DNA of 64,000 nucleotides, taken from assembly GCA_026545225.1 (NCBI GenBank), contig CM048847.1, forward strand, positions 1,612,001 to 1,676,000, given 5' to 3'. The position numbers were made by a program, and so were the translations under genes. The notes under the pieces were generated by a model. The model saw nothing but the letters and a program-made list of their open reading frames with translations, searched no databases and had not been told where the DNA came from. The stretch's first letter is position 1; the number at the start of each line of letters is the position of its first letter. Positions 10,201 to 24,219 of the stretch are shown here, one piece after another. The DNA is from Cornus controversa. Lineage: Eukaryota > Streptophyta > Magnoliopsida > Cornales > Cornaceae.

Positions 10201-10971
10201 ATGATTTTAAACAAGTTTAGTTTGAGTTGTTCTGATTCAAAAACCCATTCCTTGAGAAGTCGTGCCATAATCAGAATCGTAAGTTTCTTTTTTCCAAATT
10301 AGACCATCAAAACATCCAAAAGAAGTGACGAACATGTCAATCCGATCTTCATCACAACCATATGGTGCTTTGTTCCAAGTTCGACCGTTTGGACATCTAA
10401 AGGAAACAATTAGCAACCTACCAACCATTTTAAACTTGTTTCATTTGAGTTGTTTGATTCAAAAACCGCATTCCAAGAGAAGTCATGCCATAATACTAAT
10501 CGTACGCTGCTTTTTTCTAAATGAAACCATCAAAGCGTCCCAAAGAAACGACGAGCATGTCAATCCGATCTTCATCCGTGTTTGTTTGAGTTGTTCTGAG
10601 TCGAAAGAACAATTGCTTGCAATAATCAGGCATGACGACAACCGTATGGCGCTTTGTGCTAGAATTGACCATCTGGATGTCCAAAAAAATAGAGAATGAT
10701 AAGAACGATTTCGAACTTGTTTCGTTTGACTTGTCCTAATTCAAAAAAGTCCAATCCACGTGAAATCGTGCCATACCTAGAATTATACGTTGCTTTATGC
10801 CAAATTCAACCGTCAGGATGTCCTGAATCGAAAAGAGTAATTCCATGCTGCACCCATGAATGATCACGACCGTATGGTGCTCTATGCCAACTTCAACCAT
10901 CTGGACAAGTAAAAGAAACAATTCCCAAGCTATCGAGGATTTTAAACAAGTTTAGTTTGAGTTGTTCTGAT
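7294..10971 (+). repeat. Block A-B-C then duplicated B-C dimer
   Basis: Monomer starts are 7294 A, 8030 B, 8766 C, 9501 B and 10237 C. The two B-C pairs, 8030-9500 and 9501-10971, are 1471 bp each. They share rare variants found nowhere else that I noticed: catagggtgc in u1, and tgataagaacg with gtcctaattc in u4. This marks a recent dimer duplication. Confidence 0.8.
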
Positions 10972-13916
10972 TCAAAAACCCATTCCTTGAGAAGTCGTGC
11001 CATAATCAAAATCGTAAGTTTCTTTTTTCCAAATTAGACCATCAAAACATCCAAAAGAAGTGACGAACATGTCAATCCGATCTTCATCACAACCATATGG
11101 TGCTTTGTTCCAAGTTCGACCGTTTGGACATCTAAAGGAAACAATTAGCAAGCTACCAACCATTTTAAACTTGTTTCGTTTGAGTTGTTTTGATTCGAAA
11201 ACCGCATTCCAAGAGAAGTCATGCCATAATACTAATCGTACGCTGCTTTTTTCTAAATGAAACCATCAAAGCGTCCCAAAGAAACGACGAGCCTGTCAAT
11301 CCGATCTTCATCCGTGTTTGCTTGAGTTGTTCTGAGTCGAAAGAACAATTGCTTGCAATAATCAGGCATGACGACAACCGTATGGCGCTTTGTGCTATAA
11401 TTGACCATCTGGATGTCCAGAAAAATAGAGAATGACAAGAACGGTTTCGAACTTGTTTCGTTTGACTTGTCCTGATTCGAAAAGTCCCAATCCACGTGAA
11501 ATCGTGCCATACCTAGAATTATACCTTGCTTTATGCCAAATTCAACCGTCAGGATGTCCTGAATCAAAAATAGTAATTCCATGCTGCACCCATGAATGAT
11601 CACAACCGTTAGGTGCTCTATGCCAACTTCAACCATCTGGACAAGTAAAAGAAACAATTGCCAAGCTATCGATGATTTTAAACAAGTTTAGTTTGAGTTG
11701 TTCTGATTCAAAAACCCATTCCTTGAGAAGTCGTGCCATAATCAGAATCGTAAGTTTCTTTTTTCCAAATTAGACCATCAAAACATCCAAAAGAAGTGAC
11801 GAACATGTCAATCCGATCTTCATCACAACCATATGGTGCTTTGTTCCAAGTTCGACCGTTTGGACATCTAAAGGAAACAATTAGCAAGCTACCAACCATT
11901 TTAAACTTGTTTCATTTGAGTTGTTTTGATTCGAAAACCGCATTCCAAGAGAAGTCATGCCATAATACTAATCGTACGCTGCTTTTTTCTAAATGAAACC
12001 ATCAAAGCGTCCCAAAGAAACGACGAGCAAGTTAATCCGATCTTCATCCGTGTTTGTTTGAGTTGTTCTGAGTCGAAAGAACAATTGCTTGCAATAATCA
12101 GGCATGACGACAACCGTATGGCGCTTTGTGCTAGAATTGACCATCTGGATGTCTAGAAGAATAGAGAATGACAAGAATAGTTTTGAACTTGTTTCGTTTG
12201 ACTTGTCCTGATTCGAAAAGTCCCAATCCACGTGAAATCGTGCCATACCAAGAATTATACGTTGCTTTATGCCAAATTCAACCGTCAGGATGTCCTGAAT
12301 CAAAAAGAGTAATTCCATGCTGCACCCATGAATGATCACAACCGTATAGTGATCTATGCCAACTTCAACCATCTGGACAAGTAAAAGAAACAATTCCCAA
12401 GCTATCGATGATTTTAAACTAGTTTAGTTTGAGTTGTTCTGATTCAAAAACCCATTCCTTGAGAAGTCGTGCCATAATCAGAATCGTAAGTTTCTTTTTT
12501 CCAAATTAAACCATCAAAACATCCAAAAGAAGTGACGAACATGTCAATCCGATCTTCATCACAACCATATGGTGCTTTGTTCCAAGTTCGACCGTTTGGA
12601 CATCTAAAGGAAACAATTAGCAAGCTACCAACCATTTTAAACTTGTTTCATTTGAGTTGTTTTGATTCGAAAACCGCATTCCAAGAGAAGTCATGCCATA
12701 ATACTAATCGTACGCTACTTTTTTCTAAATGAAACCATCAAAGCGTCCCAAAGAAACGACGAGCATGTCGATCCGATCTTCATCCATGTTTGTTTGAGTT
12801 GTTCTGAGTCGAAAGAACAATTGCTTGCAATAATCAGGCATGACGACAACCGTATGGCGCTTTGTGCTAGAATTGACCATCTGGATGTCCAAAAAAATAG
12901 AGAATGACAAGAACGATTTCGAACTTGTTTCGTTTGAGTTGTCCTGATTCAAAAAAGTCCAATCCACGTGAAATCGTGCCATACCTAGAATTATACGTTG
13001 CTTTATGCCAAATTCAACCGTCAGGCTGTCCTGAATCGAAAAGAGTAATTCCATGCTGCACCCATGAATGATCACGACCGTATGGTGCTCTATGCCAACT
13101 TCAACCATCTGGACAAGTAAAAGAAACAATTCCCAAGCTATCGAGGATTTTAAACAAGTTTAGTTTGAGTTGTTCTGATTCAAAAACCCATTCCTTGAGA
13201 AGTCGTGCCATAATCAGAATCGTAAGTTTCTTTTTTTCCAAATTAGACCATCAAAACATCCAAAAGAAGTGACGAACATGTCAATCCGATCTTCATCACA
13301 ACCATATGGTGCTTTGTTCCAAGTTCGACCGTTTGGACATCTAAAGGAAACAATTAGCAAGCTACCAACCATTTTAAACTTGTTTCGTTTGAGTTGTTTT
13401 GATTCGAAAACCGCATTCCAAGAGAAGTCATGCCATAATACTAATCGTACGCTGCTTTTTTCTAAATGAAACCATCAAAGCGTCCCAAAGAAACGACGAG
13501 CATGTCAATCCGATCTTCATCCGTGTTTGCTTGAGTTGTTCTGAGTCGAAAGAACAATTGCTTGCAATAATCAGGCATGACGACAACCGTATGGCGCTTT
13601 GTGCTATAATTGACCATCTGGATGTCCAGAAAAATAGAGAATGACAAGAACGGTTTCGAACTTGTTTCGTTTGACTTGTCCTGATTCGAAAAGTCCCCAT
13701 CCACGTGAAATCGTGCCATACCTAGAATTATACATTGCTTTATGCCAAATTCAACCGTCAGGATGTCCTGAATCAAAAAGAGTAATTCCATGCTGCACCC
13801 ATGAATGATCACAACCGTATGGTGCTCTATGCCAACTTCAACCATCTGGACAAGTAAAAGAAACAATTGCCAAGCTATCGATGATTTTAAACAAGTTTAG
13901 TTTGAGTTGTTCTGAT
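10972..13916 (+). repeat. Mixed block E-D-C-E
   Basis: Monomer starts are 10972 E, 11708 D, 12444 C and 13180 E variant. The D at 11708 carries gcaagttaatccg in u3. The C at 12444 has an A-like u3 (gtcgatccgatcttcatccatg) joined to a C-type u4 and u5, and lacks the usual u2 one-base deletion. The monomer at 13180 has one extra T in the pyrimidine tract near 13231. Confidence 0.75.
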
Positions 13917-16859
13917 TCAAAAACCCATTCCTTGAGAAGTCGTGCCATAATCAGAATCGTAAGTTTCTTTTTTCCAAATTAGACCATCAAAACTTCCAAA
14001 AGAAGTGACGAACATGTCAATCCGATCTTCATCACAACCATATGGTGCTTTGTTCCAAGTTCGACCGTTTGAACATCTAAAGGAAACAATTAGCAAGCTA
14101 CCAACCATTTTAAACTTGTTTCATTTGAGTTGTTTTGATTCGAAAACCGCATTCCAAGAGAAGTCATGCCATAATACTAATCGTACGCTACTTTTTTCTA
14201 AATGAAACCATCAAAGCGTCCCAAAGAAACGACGAGCATGTCGATCCGATCTTCATCCATGTTTGTTTGAGTTGTTCTGAGTCAAAAAGAACAATTGCTT
14301 GCAATAATCAGGCATGACGACAACCGTATGGCGGTTTGTGCTAGAATTGACCATCTGGATGTTCAAAAAAATAGAGAATGATAACAACGGTTTCGAACTT
14401 GTTTCGTTTGACTTGTCCTGATTTGAAAAGTCCAATCCACGTCAAATCGTGCCATACTTAGAATTATACATTGCTTTATGCCAAATTCAACCATCAGGAC
14501 ATCCTGAATCAAAAATAGTGATTCCTTGCTGCACTCATGAATGATCACAACCGTATGGTGCTCTATGCCAACCTCAACCATCTGGAAAAGTAAAAGAAAC
14601 AATTCCCAAGCTATTGAGGATTTTAAACAAGTTTAGTTTGAGTTGTTCTGATTCAAAAACCCATTCCTTGAGAAGTCGTGCCATAATCAGAATCGTAAGT
14701 TTCTTTTTTCCAAATTAGACCATCAAAACATCCAAAAGAAGTGACGAACATGTCAATCCGATCTTCATCACAACCATATGGTGCTTTGTTCCAAGTTCGA
14801 CCGTTTGGACATCTAAAGGAAACAATTAGCAAGCTACCAACCATTTTAAACTTGTTTCATTTGAGTTGTTTTGATTCGAAAACCGCATTCCAAGAGAAGT
14901 CATGCCATAATACTAATCGTACGCTGCTTTTTTCTAAATGAAACCATCAAAGCGTCCCAAAGAAACGACGAGCATGTCAATCCGATCTTCATCCGTGTTT
15001 GTTTGAGTTGTTCTGAGTCGAAAGAACAATTGCTTGCAATAATCAGGCATGACGACAACCGTATGGCGCTTTGTGCTATAATTGACCATCTGGATGTCCA
15101 GAAAAATAGAGAATGACAAGAACGGTTTCAAACTTGTTTCGTTTGACTTGTCCTGATTCAAAAAGTCACAATCCACGTGAAATCGTGCCATACCTAGAAT
15201 TATACATTGCTTTATGCCAAATTCAACCGTCAGGATGTCCTGAATCAAAAAGAGTAATTCCATGCTGCACCCATGAATGATCACAACCGTATGGTGCTCT
15301 ATGCCAACTTCAACCATCTGGACAAGTAAAAGAAACAATTGCCAAGCTATCGATGATTTTAAACAAGTTTAGTTTGAGTTGTTCTGATTCAAAAACCCAT
15401 TCCTTGAGAAGTCGTGCCATAATCAGAATCGTAAGTTTCTTTTTTCCAAATTAGACCATCAAAACATCCAAAAGAAGTGACGAACATGTCAATCCGATCT
15501 TCATCACAACCATATGGTGCTTTGTTCCAAGTTCGACCGTTTGAACATCTAAAGGAAACAATTAGCAACCTACCAACCATTTTGAACTTGTTTCATTTGA
15601 GTTGTTTGATTCGAAAACCGCATTCCAAGAGAAGTCATGCCATAATACTAATCGTACGCTGCTTTTTTCTAAATGAAACCATCAAAGCTTCCCAAAGAAA
15701 CGACGAGCATGTCAATCCGATCTTCATCCGTGTTTGTTTGAGTTGTTCTGAGTCGAAAGAACAATTGCTTGCAATAATCAGGCATGATGACAACCGTATG
15801 GCGCTTTGTGCTAGAATTGACCATCTGGATGTCCAAAAAAATAGAGAATGACAAGAACGATTTCGAACTTGTTTCGTTTGAGTTGTCCTGATTCAAAAAA
15901 GTCCAATCCACGTGAAATCGTGCCATACCTAGAATTATACGTTGCTTTATGCCAAATTCAACCGTCAGGCTGTCCTGAATCGAAAAGAGTAATTCCATGC
16001 TGCACCCATGAATGATCACGACCGTATGGTGCTCTATGCCAACTTCAACCATCTGGACAAGTAAAAGAAACAATTCCCAAGCTATCGAGGATTTTAAACA
16101 AGTTTAGTTTGAGTTGTTCTGATTCAAAAACCCATTCCTTGAGAAGTCGTGCCATAATCAGAATCGTAAGTTTCTTTTTTCCAAATTAGACCATCAAAAC
16201 ATCCAAAAGAAGTGACGAACATGTCAATCCGATCTTCATCACAACCATATGGTGCTTTGTTCCAAGTTCGACCGTTTGGACATCTAAAGGAAACAATTAG
16301 CAAGCTACCAATCATTTTAAACTTGTTTCGTTTGAGTTGTTTTGATTCGAAAACCGCATTCCAAGAGAAGTCATGCCATAATACTAATCGTACGCTGCTT
16401 TTTTCTAAATGAAACCATCAAAGCGTCCCAAAGAAACGACGAGCATGTCAATCCGATCTTCATCCGTGTTTGCTTGAGTTGTTCTGAGTCGAAAGAACAA
16501 TTGCTTGCAATAATCAGGCATGACGACAACCGTATGGCGCTTTGTGCTATAATTGACCATCTGGATGTCCAGAAAAATAGAGAATGACAAGAACGGTTTC
16601 GAACTTGTTTCGTTTGACTTGTCCTGATTCGAAAAGTCCCAATCCACGTGAAATCGTGCCATACCTAGAATTATACATTGCTTTATGCCAAATTCAACCG
16701 TCAGGATGTCCTGAATCAAAAATAGTAATTCCATGCTGCACCCATGAATGATCACAACCGTTAGGTGCTCTATGCCAACTTCAACCATCTGGACAAGTAA
16801 AAGAAACAATTGCCAAGCTATCGATGATTTTAAACAAGTTTAGTTTGAGTTGTTCTGAT
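13917..16859 (+). repeat. 4-mer A-B-C-E, copy 1 (2943 bp)
   Basis: Monomer starts are 13917 A, 14653 B, 15389 C and 16124 E. Variants shared with the next copy include acgtcaaatcg, aatagtgattcc, caacctcaacc, agctattgagg, ggtttcaaac, cgtttgaacatc, attttgaactt, aaagcttccc and ggcatgatgac. Differences from it include aaacttccaaaag near 13991, gtacgctactt near 14184 and ccaatcatttt near 16309. Confidence 0.85.
16124..16859 (+). repeat. Type E monomer (exemplar)
   Basis: Defined by gattcgaaaagtcccaatcc with cctagaattatac in u4, gtttgcttgag in u3, and usually aaaaatagtaattcc and accgttaggtg in u5. Copies start at 10972, 13180 (variant with accgtatggtg), 16124, 19067, 22747, 27899, 28635, 32312, 35989, 38195, 41136, 44078 and 58781. 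Copies from 27899 to 44078 share cattctaagag in u2. Those at 27899, 28635, 32312 and 35989 also share ccctcagg and catgcggcacc. Confidence 0.82.
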
Positions 16860-19802
16860 TCAAAATCCCATTCCTTGAGAAGTCGTGCCATAATCAGAAT
16901 CGTAAGTTTCTTTTTTCCAAATTAGACCATCAAAACATCCAAAAGAAGTGACGAACATGTCAATCCGATCTTCATCACAACCATATGGTGCTTTGTTCCA
17001 AGTTCGACCGTTTGGACATCTAAAGGAAACAATTAGCAAGCTACCAACCATTTTAAACTTGTTTCATTTGAGTTGTTTTGATTCGAAAACCGCATTCCAA
17101 GAGAAGTCATGCCATAATACTAATCGTACGCTGCTTTTTTCTAAATGAAACCATCAAAGCGTCCCAAAGAAACGACGAGCATGTCGATCCGATCTTCATC
17201 CATGTTTGTTTGAGTTGTTCTGAGTCAAAAAGAACAATTGCTTGCAATAATCAGGCATGACGACAACCGTATGGCGGTTTGTGCTAGAATTGACCATCTG
17301 GATGTTCAAAAAAATAGAGAATGATAACAACGGTTTCGAACTTGCTTCGTTTGACTTGTCCTGATTTGAAAAGTCCAATCCACGTCAAATCGTGCCATAC
17401 TTAGAATTATACATTGCTTTATGCCAAATTCAACCATCAGGACATCCTGAATCAAAAATAGTGATTCCTTGCTGCACTCATGAATGATCACAACCGTATG
17501 GTGCTCTATGCCAACCTCAACCATCTGGAAAAGTAAAAGAAACAATTCCCAAGCTATTGAGGATTTTAAACAAGTTTAGTTTGAGTTGTTCTGATTCAAA
17601 AACCCATTCCTTGAGAAGTCGTGCCATAATCAGAATCGTAAGTTTCTTTTTTCCAAATTAGACCATCAAAACATCCAAAAGAAGTGACGAACATGTCAAT
17701 CCGATCTTCATCACAACCATATGGTGCTTTGTTCCAAGTTCGACCGTTTGGACATCTAAAGGAAACAATTAGCAAGCTACCAACCATTTTAAACTTGTTT
17801 CATTTGAGTTGTTTTGATTCGAAAACCGCATTCCAAGAGAAGTCATGCCATAATACTAATCGTACGCTGCTTTTTTCTAAATGAAACCATCAAAGCGTCC
17901 CAAAGAAACGACGAGCATGTCAATCCGATCTTCATCCGTGTTTGTTTGAGTTGTTCTGAGTCGAAAGAACAATTGCTTGCAATAATCAGGCATGACGACA
18001 ACCGTATGGCGCTTTGTGCTATAATTGACCATCTGGATGTCCAGAAAAATAGAGAATGACAAGAACGGTTTCAAACTTGTTTCGTTTGACTTGTCCTGAT
18101 TCAAAAAGTCACAATCCACGTGAAATCGTGCCATACCTAGAATTATACATTGCTTTATGCCAAATTCAACCGTCAGGATGTCCTGAATCAAAAAGAGTAA
18201 TTCCATGCTGCACCCATGAATGATCACAACCGTATGGTGCTCTATGCCAACTTCAACCATCTGGACAAGTAAAAGAAACAATTGCCAAGCTATCGATGAT
18301 TTTAAACAAGTTTAGTTTGAGTTGTTCTGATTCAAAAACCCATTCCTTGAGAAGTCGTGCCATAATCAGAATCGTAAGTTTCTTTTTTCCAAATTAGACC
18401 ATCAAAACATCCAAAAGAAGTGACGAACATGTCAATCCGATCTTCATCACAACCATATGGTGCTTTGTTCCAAGTTCGACCGTTTGAACATCTAAAGGAA
18501 ACAATTAGCAACCTACCAACCATTTTGAACTTGTTTCATTTGAGTTGTTTGATTCGAAAACCGCATTCCAAGAGAAGTCATGCCATAATACTAATCGTAC
18601 GCTGCTTTTTTCTAAATGAAACCATCAAAGCTTCCCAAAGAAACGACGAGCATGTCAATCCGATCTTCATCCGTGTTTGTTTGAGTTGTTCTGAGTCGAA
18701 AGAACAATTGCTTGCAATAATCAGGCATGATGACAACCGTATGGCGCTTTGTGCTAGAATTGACCATCTGGATGTCCAAAAAAATAGAGAATGACAAGAA
18801 CGATTTCGAACTTGTTTCGTTTGAGTTGTCCTGATTCAAAAAAGTCCAATCCACGTGAAATCGTGCCATACCTAGAATTATACGTTGCTTTATGCCAAAT
18901 TCAACCGTCAGGCTGTCCTGAATCGAAAAGAGTAATTCCATGCTGCACCCATGAATGATCACGACCGTATGGTGCTCTATGCCAACTTCAACCATCTGGA
19001 CAAGTAAAAGAAACAATTCCCAAGCTATCGAGGATTTTAAACAAGTTTAGTTTGAGTTGTTCTGATTCAAAAACCCATTCCTTGAGAAGTCGTGCCATAA
19101 TCAGAATCGTAAGTTTCTTTTTTCCAAATTAGACCATCAAAACATCCAAAAGAAGTGACGAACATGTCAATCCGATCTTCATCACAACCATATGGTGCTT
19201 TGTTCCAAGTTCGACCGTTTGGACATCTAAAGGAAACAATTAGCAAGCTACCAACCATTTTAAACTTGTTTCGTTTGAGTTGTTTTGATTCGAAAACCGC
19301 ATTCCAAGAGAAGTCATGCCATAATACTAATCGTACGCTGCTTTTTTCTAAATGAAACCATCAAAGCGTCCCAGAGAAACGACGAGCATGTCAATCCGAT
19401 CTTCATCCGTGTTTGCTTGAGTTGTTCTGAGTCGAAAGAACAATTGCTTGCAATAATCAGGCATGACGACAACCGTATGGCGCTTTGTGCTATAATTGAC
19501 CATCTGGATGTCCAGAAAAATAGAGAATGACAAGAACGGTTTCGAACTTGTTTCGTTTGACTTGTCCTGATTCGAAAAGTCCCAATCCACGTGAAATCGT
19601 GCCATACCTAGAATTATACATTGCTTTATGCCAAATTCAACCGTCAGGATGTCCTGAATCAAAAATAGTAATTCCATGCTGCACCCATGAATGATCACAA
19701 CCGTTAGGTGCTCTATGCCAACTTCAACCATCTGGACAAGTAAAAGAAACAATTGCCAAGCTATCGATGATTTTAAACAAGTTTAGTTTGAGTTGTTCTG
19801 AT
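16860..19802 (+). repeat. 4-mer A-B-C-E, copy 2 (2943 bp)
   Basis: Monomer starts are 16860 A, 17596 B, 18332 C and 19067 E, at an offset of exactly 2943 bp from copy 1. Substitutions unique to this copy include gaacttgcttcg near 17340 and cccagagaaac near 19371. Both this block and the following D monomer begin with ttcaaaatccc instead of ttcaaaaaccc, so the duplicated segment includes the junction. Confidence 0.85.
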
Positions 19803-22800
19803 TCAAAATCCCATTCCTTGAGAAGTCGTGCCATAATCAGAATCGTAAGTTTCTTTTTTCCAAATTAGACCATCAAAACATCCAAAAGAAGTGACGAACA
19901 TGTCAATCCGATCTTCATCACAACCATATGGTGCTTTGTTCCAAGTTCGACCGTTTGGACATCTAAAGGAAACAATTAGCAAGCTACCAACCATTTTAAA
20001 CTTGTTTCATTTGAGTTATTTTGATTCGAAAACCGCATTCCAAGAGAAGTCATGCCATAATACTAATCGTACGCTGCTTTTTTCTAAATGAAACCATCAA
20101 AGCGTCCCAAAGAAACGACGAGCATGTCGATCCGATCTTCATCCATGTTTGTTTGAGTTATTCTAACTCGAAAAGAACAATTGCTTCCAATAATTAGGCA
20201 TGACGACAACCGTATGGCGCTTTGTGCTAGAATTGACCATCTGGATGTCCAGAAGAATAGAGAATGACAAGAATGGTTTTGAACTTGTTTCGTTTGACTT
20301 GTCCTGATTCGAAAAGTCCCAATCCACGTGAAATCGTGCCATACCAAGAATTATACGTTGCTTTATGCCAAATTCAACCGTCAGGATGTCCTGAATCAAA
20401 AAGAGTAATTCCATGCTGCACCCATGAATGATCACAACCGTATAGTGATCTATGCCAACTTCAACCATCTGGACAAGTAAAAGAAACAATTCCCAAGCTA
20501 TCGATGATTTTAAACTAGTTTAGTTTGAGTTGTTCTGATTCAAAAACCCATTCCTTGAGAAGTCGTGCCATAATCAGAATCGTAAGTTTCTTTTTTCCAA
20601 ATTAGACCATCAAAACATCCAAAAGAAGTGACGAACATGTCAATCCGATCTTCATCACAACCATATGGTGCTTTGTTCCAAGTTCGACCGTTTGGACATC
20701 TAAAGGAAACAATTAGCAAGCTACCAACCATTTTAAACTTGTTTCATTTGAGTTGTTTTGATTCGAAAACCGCATTCCAAGAGAAGTCATGCCATAATAC
20801 TAATCGTACGCTGCTTTTTTCTAAATGAAACCATCAAAGCGTCCCAAAGAAACGACGAGCATGTCAATCCGATCTTCATCCGTGTTTGTTTGAGTTGTTC
20901 TGAGTCGAAAGAACAATTGCTTGCAATAATCAGGCATGACGACAACCGTATGGCGCTTTGTGCTATAATTGACCAACTGGATGTCCAGAAAAATAGAGAA
21001 TGACAAGAACGGTTTCGAACTTGTTTCGTTTGACTTGTCCTGATTCAAAAAGTCACAATCCACGTGAAATCGTGCCATACCTAGAATTATACATTGCTTT
21101 ATGCCAAATTCAACCGTCAGGATGTCCTGAATCAAAAAGAGTAATTCCATGCTGCACCCATGAATGATCACAACCGTATAGTGCTCTATGCCAACTTCAA
21201 CCATCTGGACAAGTAAAAGAAACAATTGCCAAGCTATCGATGATTTTAAACAAGTTTAGTTTGAGTTGTTCTGATTCAAAAACCCATTTCTTGAGAAGTC
21301 GTGCCATAATCAGAATCGTAAGTTTCTTTTTTCCAAATTAGACCATCAAAACATCCAAAAGAAGTGACGAACATGTCAATCCGATCTTCATCACAACCAT
21401 ATGGTGCTTTGTTCCAAGTTCGACCGTTTGAACATCTAAAGGAAACAATTAGCAACCTACCAACCATTTTAAACTTGTTTCATTTGAGTTGTTTGATTCG
21501 AAAACCGCATTCCAAGAGAAGTCATGCCATAATACTAATCGTACGCTGCTTTTTTCTAAATGAAACCATCAAAGCGTCCCAAAGAAACGACGAGCATGTC
21601 GATCCGATCTTCATCCATGTTTGTTTGAGTTATTCTAACTCGAAAAGAACAATTGCTTCCAATAATCAGGCATGACGACAACCGTATGGTGCTTTGTGCT
21701 AGAATTGACCATCTGGATGTCCAGAAGAATAGAGAATGACAAGAATGGTTTTGAACTTGTTTCGTTTGACTTGTCCTGATTCGAAAAGTCCCAATCCACG
21801 TGAAATCGTGCCATACCAAGAATTATACGTTGCTTTATGCCAAATTCAACCGTCAGGATGTCCTGAATCAAAAAGAGTAATTCCATGCTGCACCCATGAA
21901 TGATCACAACCGTATAGTGCTCTATGCCAACTTCAACCATCTGGACAAGTAAAAGAAACAATTCCCAAGCTATCGATGATTTTAAACAAGTTTAGTTTGA
22001 GTTGTTCTGATTCAAAAACTCATTCCTTGAGAAGTCGTGCCATAATCAGAATCGTAAGTTTCTTTTTTCCAAATTAGACCATCAAAACATCCAAAAGAAG
22101 TGACGAACATGTCAATCCGATCTTCATCACAACCATATGGTGCTTTGTTCCAAGTTCGACCGTTTGGACATCTAAAGGAAACAATTAGCAACCTACCAAC
22201 CATTTTAAACTTGTTTCATTTGAGTTGTTTGATTCGAAAACCGCATTCCAAGAGAAGTCATGCCATAATACTAATCGTACGCTACTTTTTTCTAAATGAA
22301 ACCATCAAAGCGTCCCAAAGAAACGACGAGCATGTCAATCCGATCTTCATCCGTGTTTGTTTGAGTTGTTCTGAGTCGAAAGAACAATTGCTTGCAATAA
22401 TCAGGCATGACGACAACCGTATGGCGCTTTGTGCTAGAATTGACCATCTGGATGTCCAAAAAAATAGAGAATGACAAGAACGATTTTGAACTTGTTTCGT
22501 TTGACTTGTCCTGATTCAAAAAAGTCCAATCCACGTGAAATCGTGCCATACCTAGAATTATACGTTGCTTTATGCCAAATTCAACCGTCAGGATGTCCTG
22601 AATCGAAAAGAGTAATTCCATGCTGCACCCATGAATGATCACGACCGTATGGTGCTCTATGCCAACTTCAACCATCTGGACAAGTAAAAGAAACAATTCC
22701 CAAGCTATCGAGGATTTTAAACAAGTTTAGTTTGAGTTGTTCTGATTCAAAAACCCATTCCTTGAGAAGTCGTGCCATAATCAGAATCGTAAGTTTCTTT

Positions 22801-24219
22801 TTTCCAAATTAGACCATCAAAACATCCAGAAGAAGTGACGAACATGTCAATCCGATCTTCATCACAACCATATGGTGCTTTGTTCCAAGTTCGACCGTTT
22901 GGACATCTAAAGGAAACAATTAGCAAGCTACCAACCATTTTAAACTTGTTTCGTTTGGGTTGTTTTGATTCGAAAACCGCATTCCAAGAGAAGTCATGCC
23001 ATAATACTAATCGTACGCTGCTTTTTTCTAAATGAAACCATCAAAGCGTCCCAAAGAAACGACGAGCATGTCAATCCGATCTTCATCCGTGTTTGCTTGA
23101 GTTGTTTTGAGTCGAAAGAACAATTACTTGCAATAATCAGGCATGACGACAACCGTATGGCGCTTTGTGCTATAATTGACCATCTGGATGTCCAGAAAAA
23201 TAGAGAATGACAAGAACGGTTTCGAACTTGTTTCGTTTGACTTGTCCTAATTCGAAAAGTCCCAATCCACGTGAAATCGTGCCATACCTAGAATTATACA
23301 TTGCTTTATGCCAAATTCAACCGTCAGGATGTCCTGAATCAAAAATAGTAATTCCATGCTGCACCCATGAATGATCACAACCGTTAGGTGCTCTATGCCA
23401 TCTTCAACCATCTGGACAAGTAAAAGAAACAATTGCCAAGCTATCGATGATTTTAAACAAGTTTAGTTTGAGTTGTTCTGATTCAAAAACCCATTCCTTG
23501 AGAAGTCGTGCCATAATCAGAATCGTAAGTTTCTTTTTTCTAAATTAGACCATCAAAACATCCAAAAGAAGTGACGAACATGTCAATCCGATCTTCATCA
23601 CAACCATATGGTGCTTTGTTCCAAGTTCGACCGTTTGGACATCTAAAGGAAACAATTAGCAAGCTACCAACCATTTTAAACTTGTTTCATTTGAGTTGTT
23701 TTGATTCGAAAACCGCATTCCAAGAGAAGTCATGCCATAATACTAATCGTACGCTGCTTTTTTCTAAATGAAACCATCAAAGCGTCCCAAAGAAACGACG
23801 AGCATGTCGATCCGATCTTCATCCATGTTTGTTTGAGTTATTCTGACTCGAAAAGAACAATTGCTTGCAATAATCAGGCATGACGACAACCGTATGGTGC
23901 TTTGTGCTAGAATTGACCATCTGGATGTCCAGAAGAATAGAGAATGACAAGAATGGTTTTGAACTTGTTTCGTTTGACTTGTCCTGATTCGAAAAGTCCC
24001 AATCCACGTGAAATCGTGCCATACCAAGAATTATACGTTGCTTTATGCCAAATTCAACCCTCAGGATGTCCTGAATCAAAAAGAGTAATTCCATGCTGCA
24101 CCCATGAATGATCACAACCGTATAGTGCTCTATGCCAACTTCAACCATCTGGCCAAGTAAAAGAAACAATTCCCAAGCTATCGATGATTTTAAACAAGTT
24201 TAGTTTGAGTTGTTCTTAT
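19803..24219 (+). repeat. Mixed block D-B-D-C-E-D
   Basis: Monomer starts are 19803 D, 20540 B, 21276 D, 22012 C, 22747 E and 23483 D. The monomer at 21276 is a hybrid. Its front has C-type marks (cgtttgaacatc, agcaacctacc and the u2 one-base deletion), while u3 to u6 are D-type and close to those at 19803. The D at 23483 is instead close to 2140 and 3614. Confidence 0.75.
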
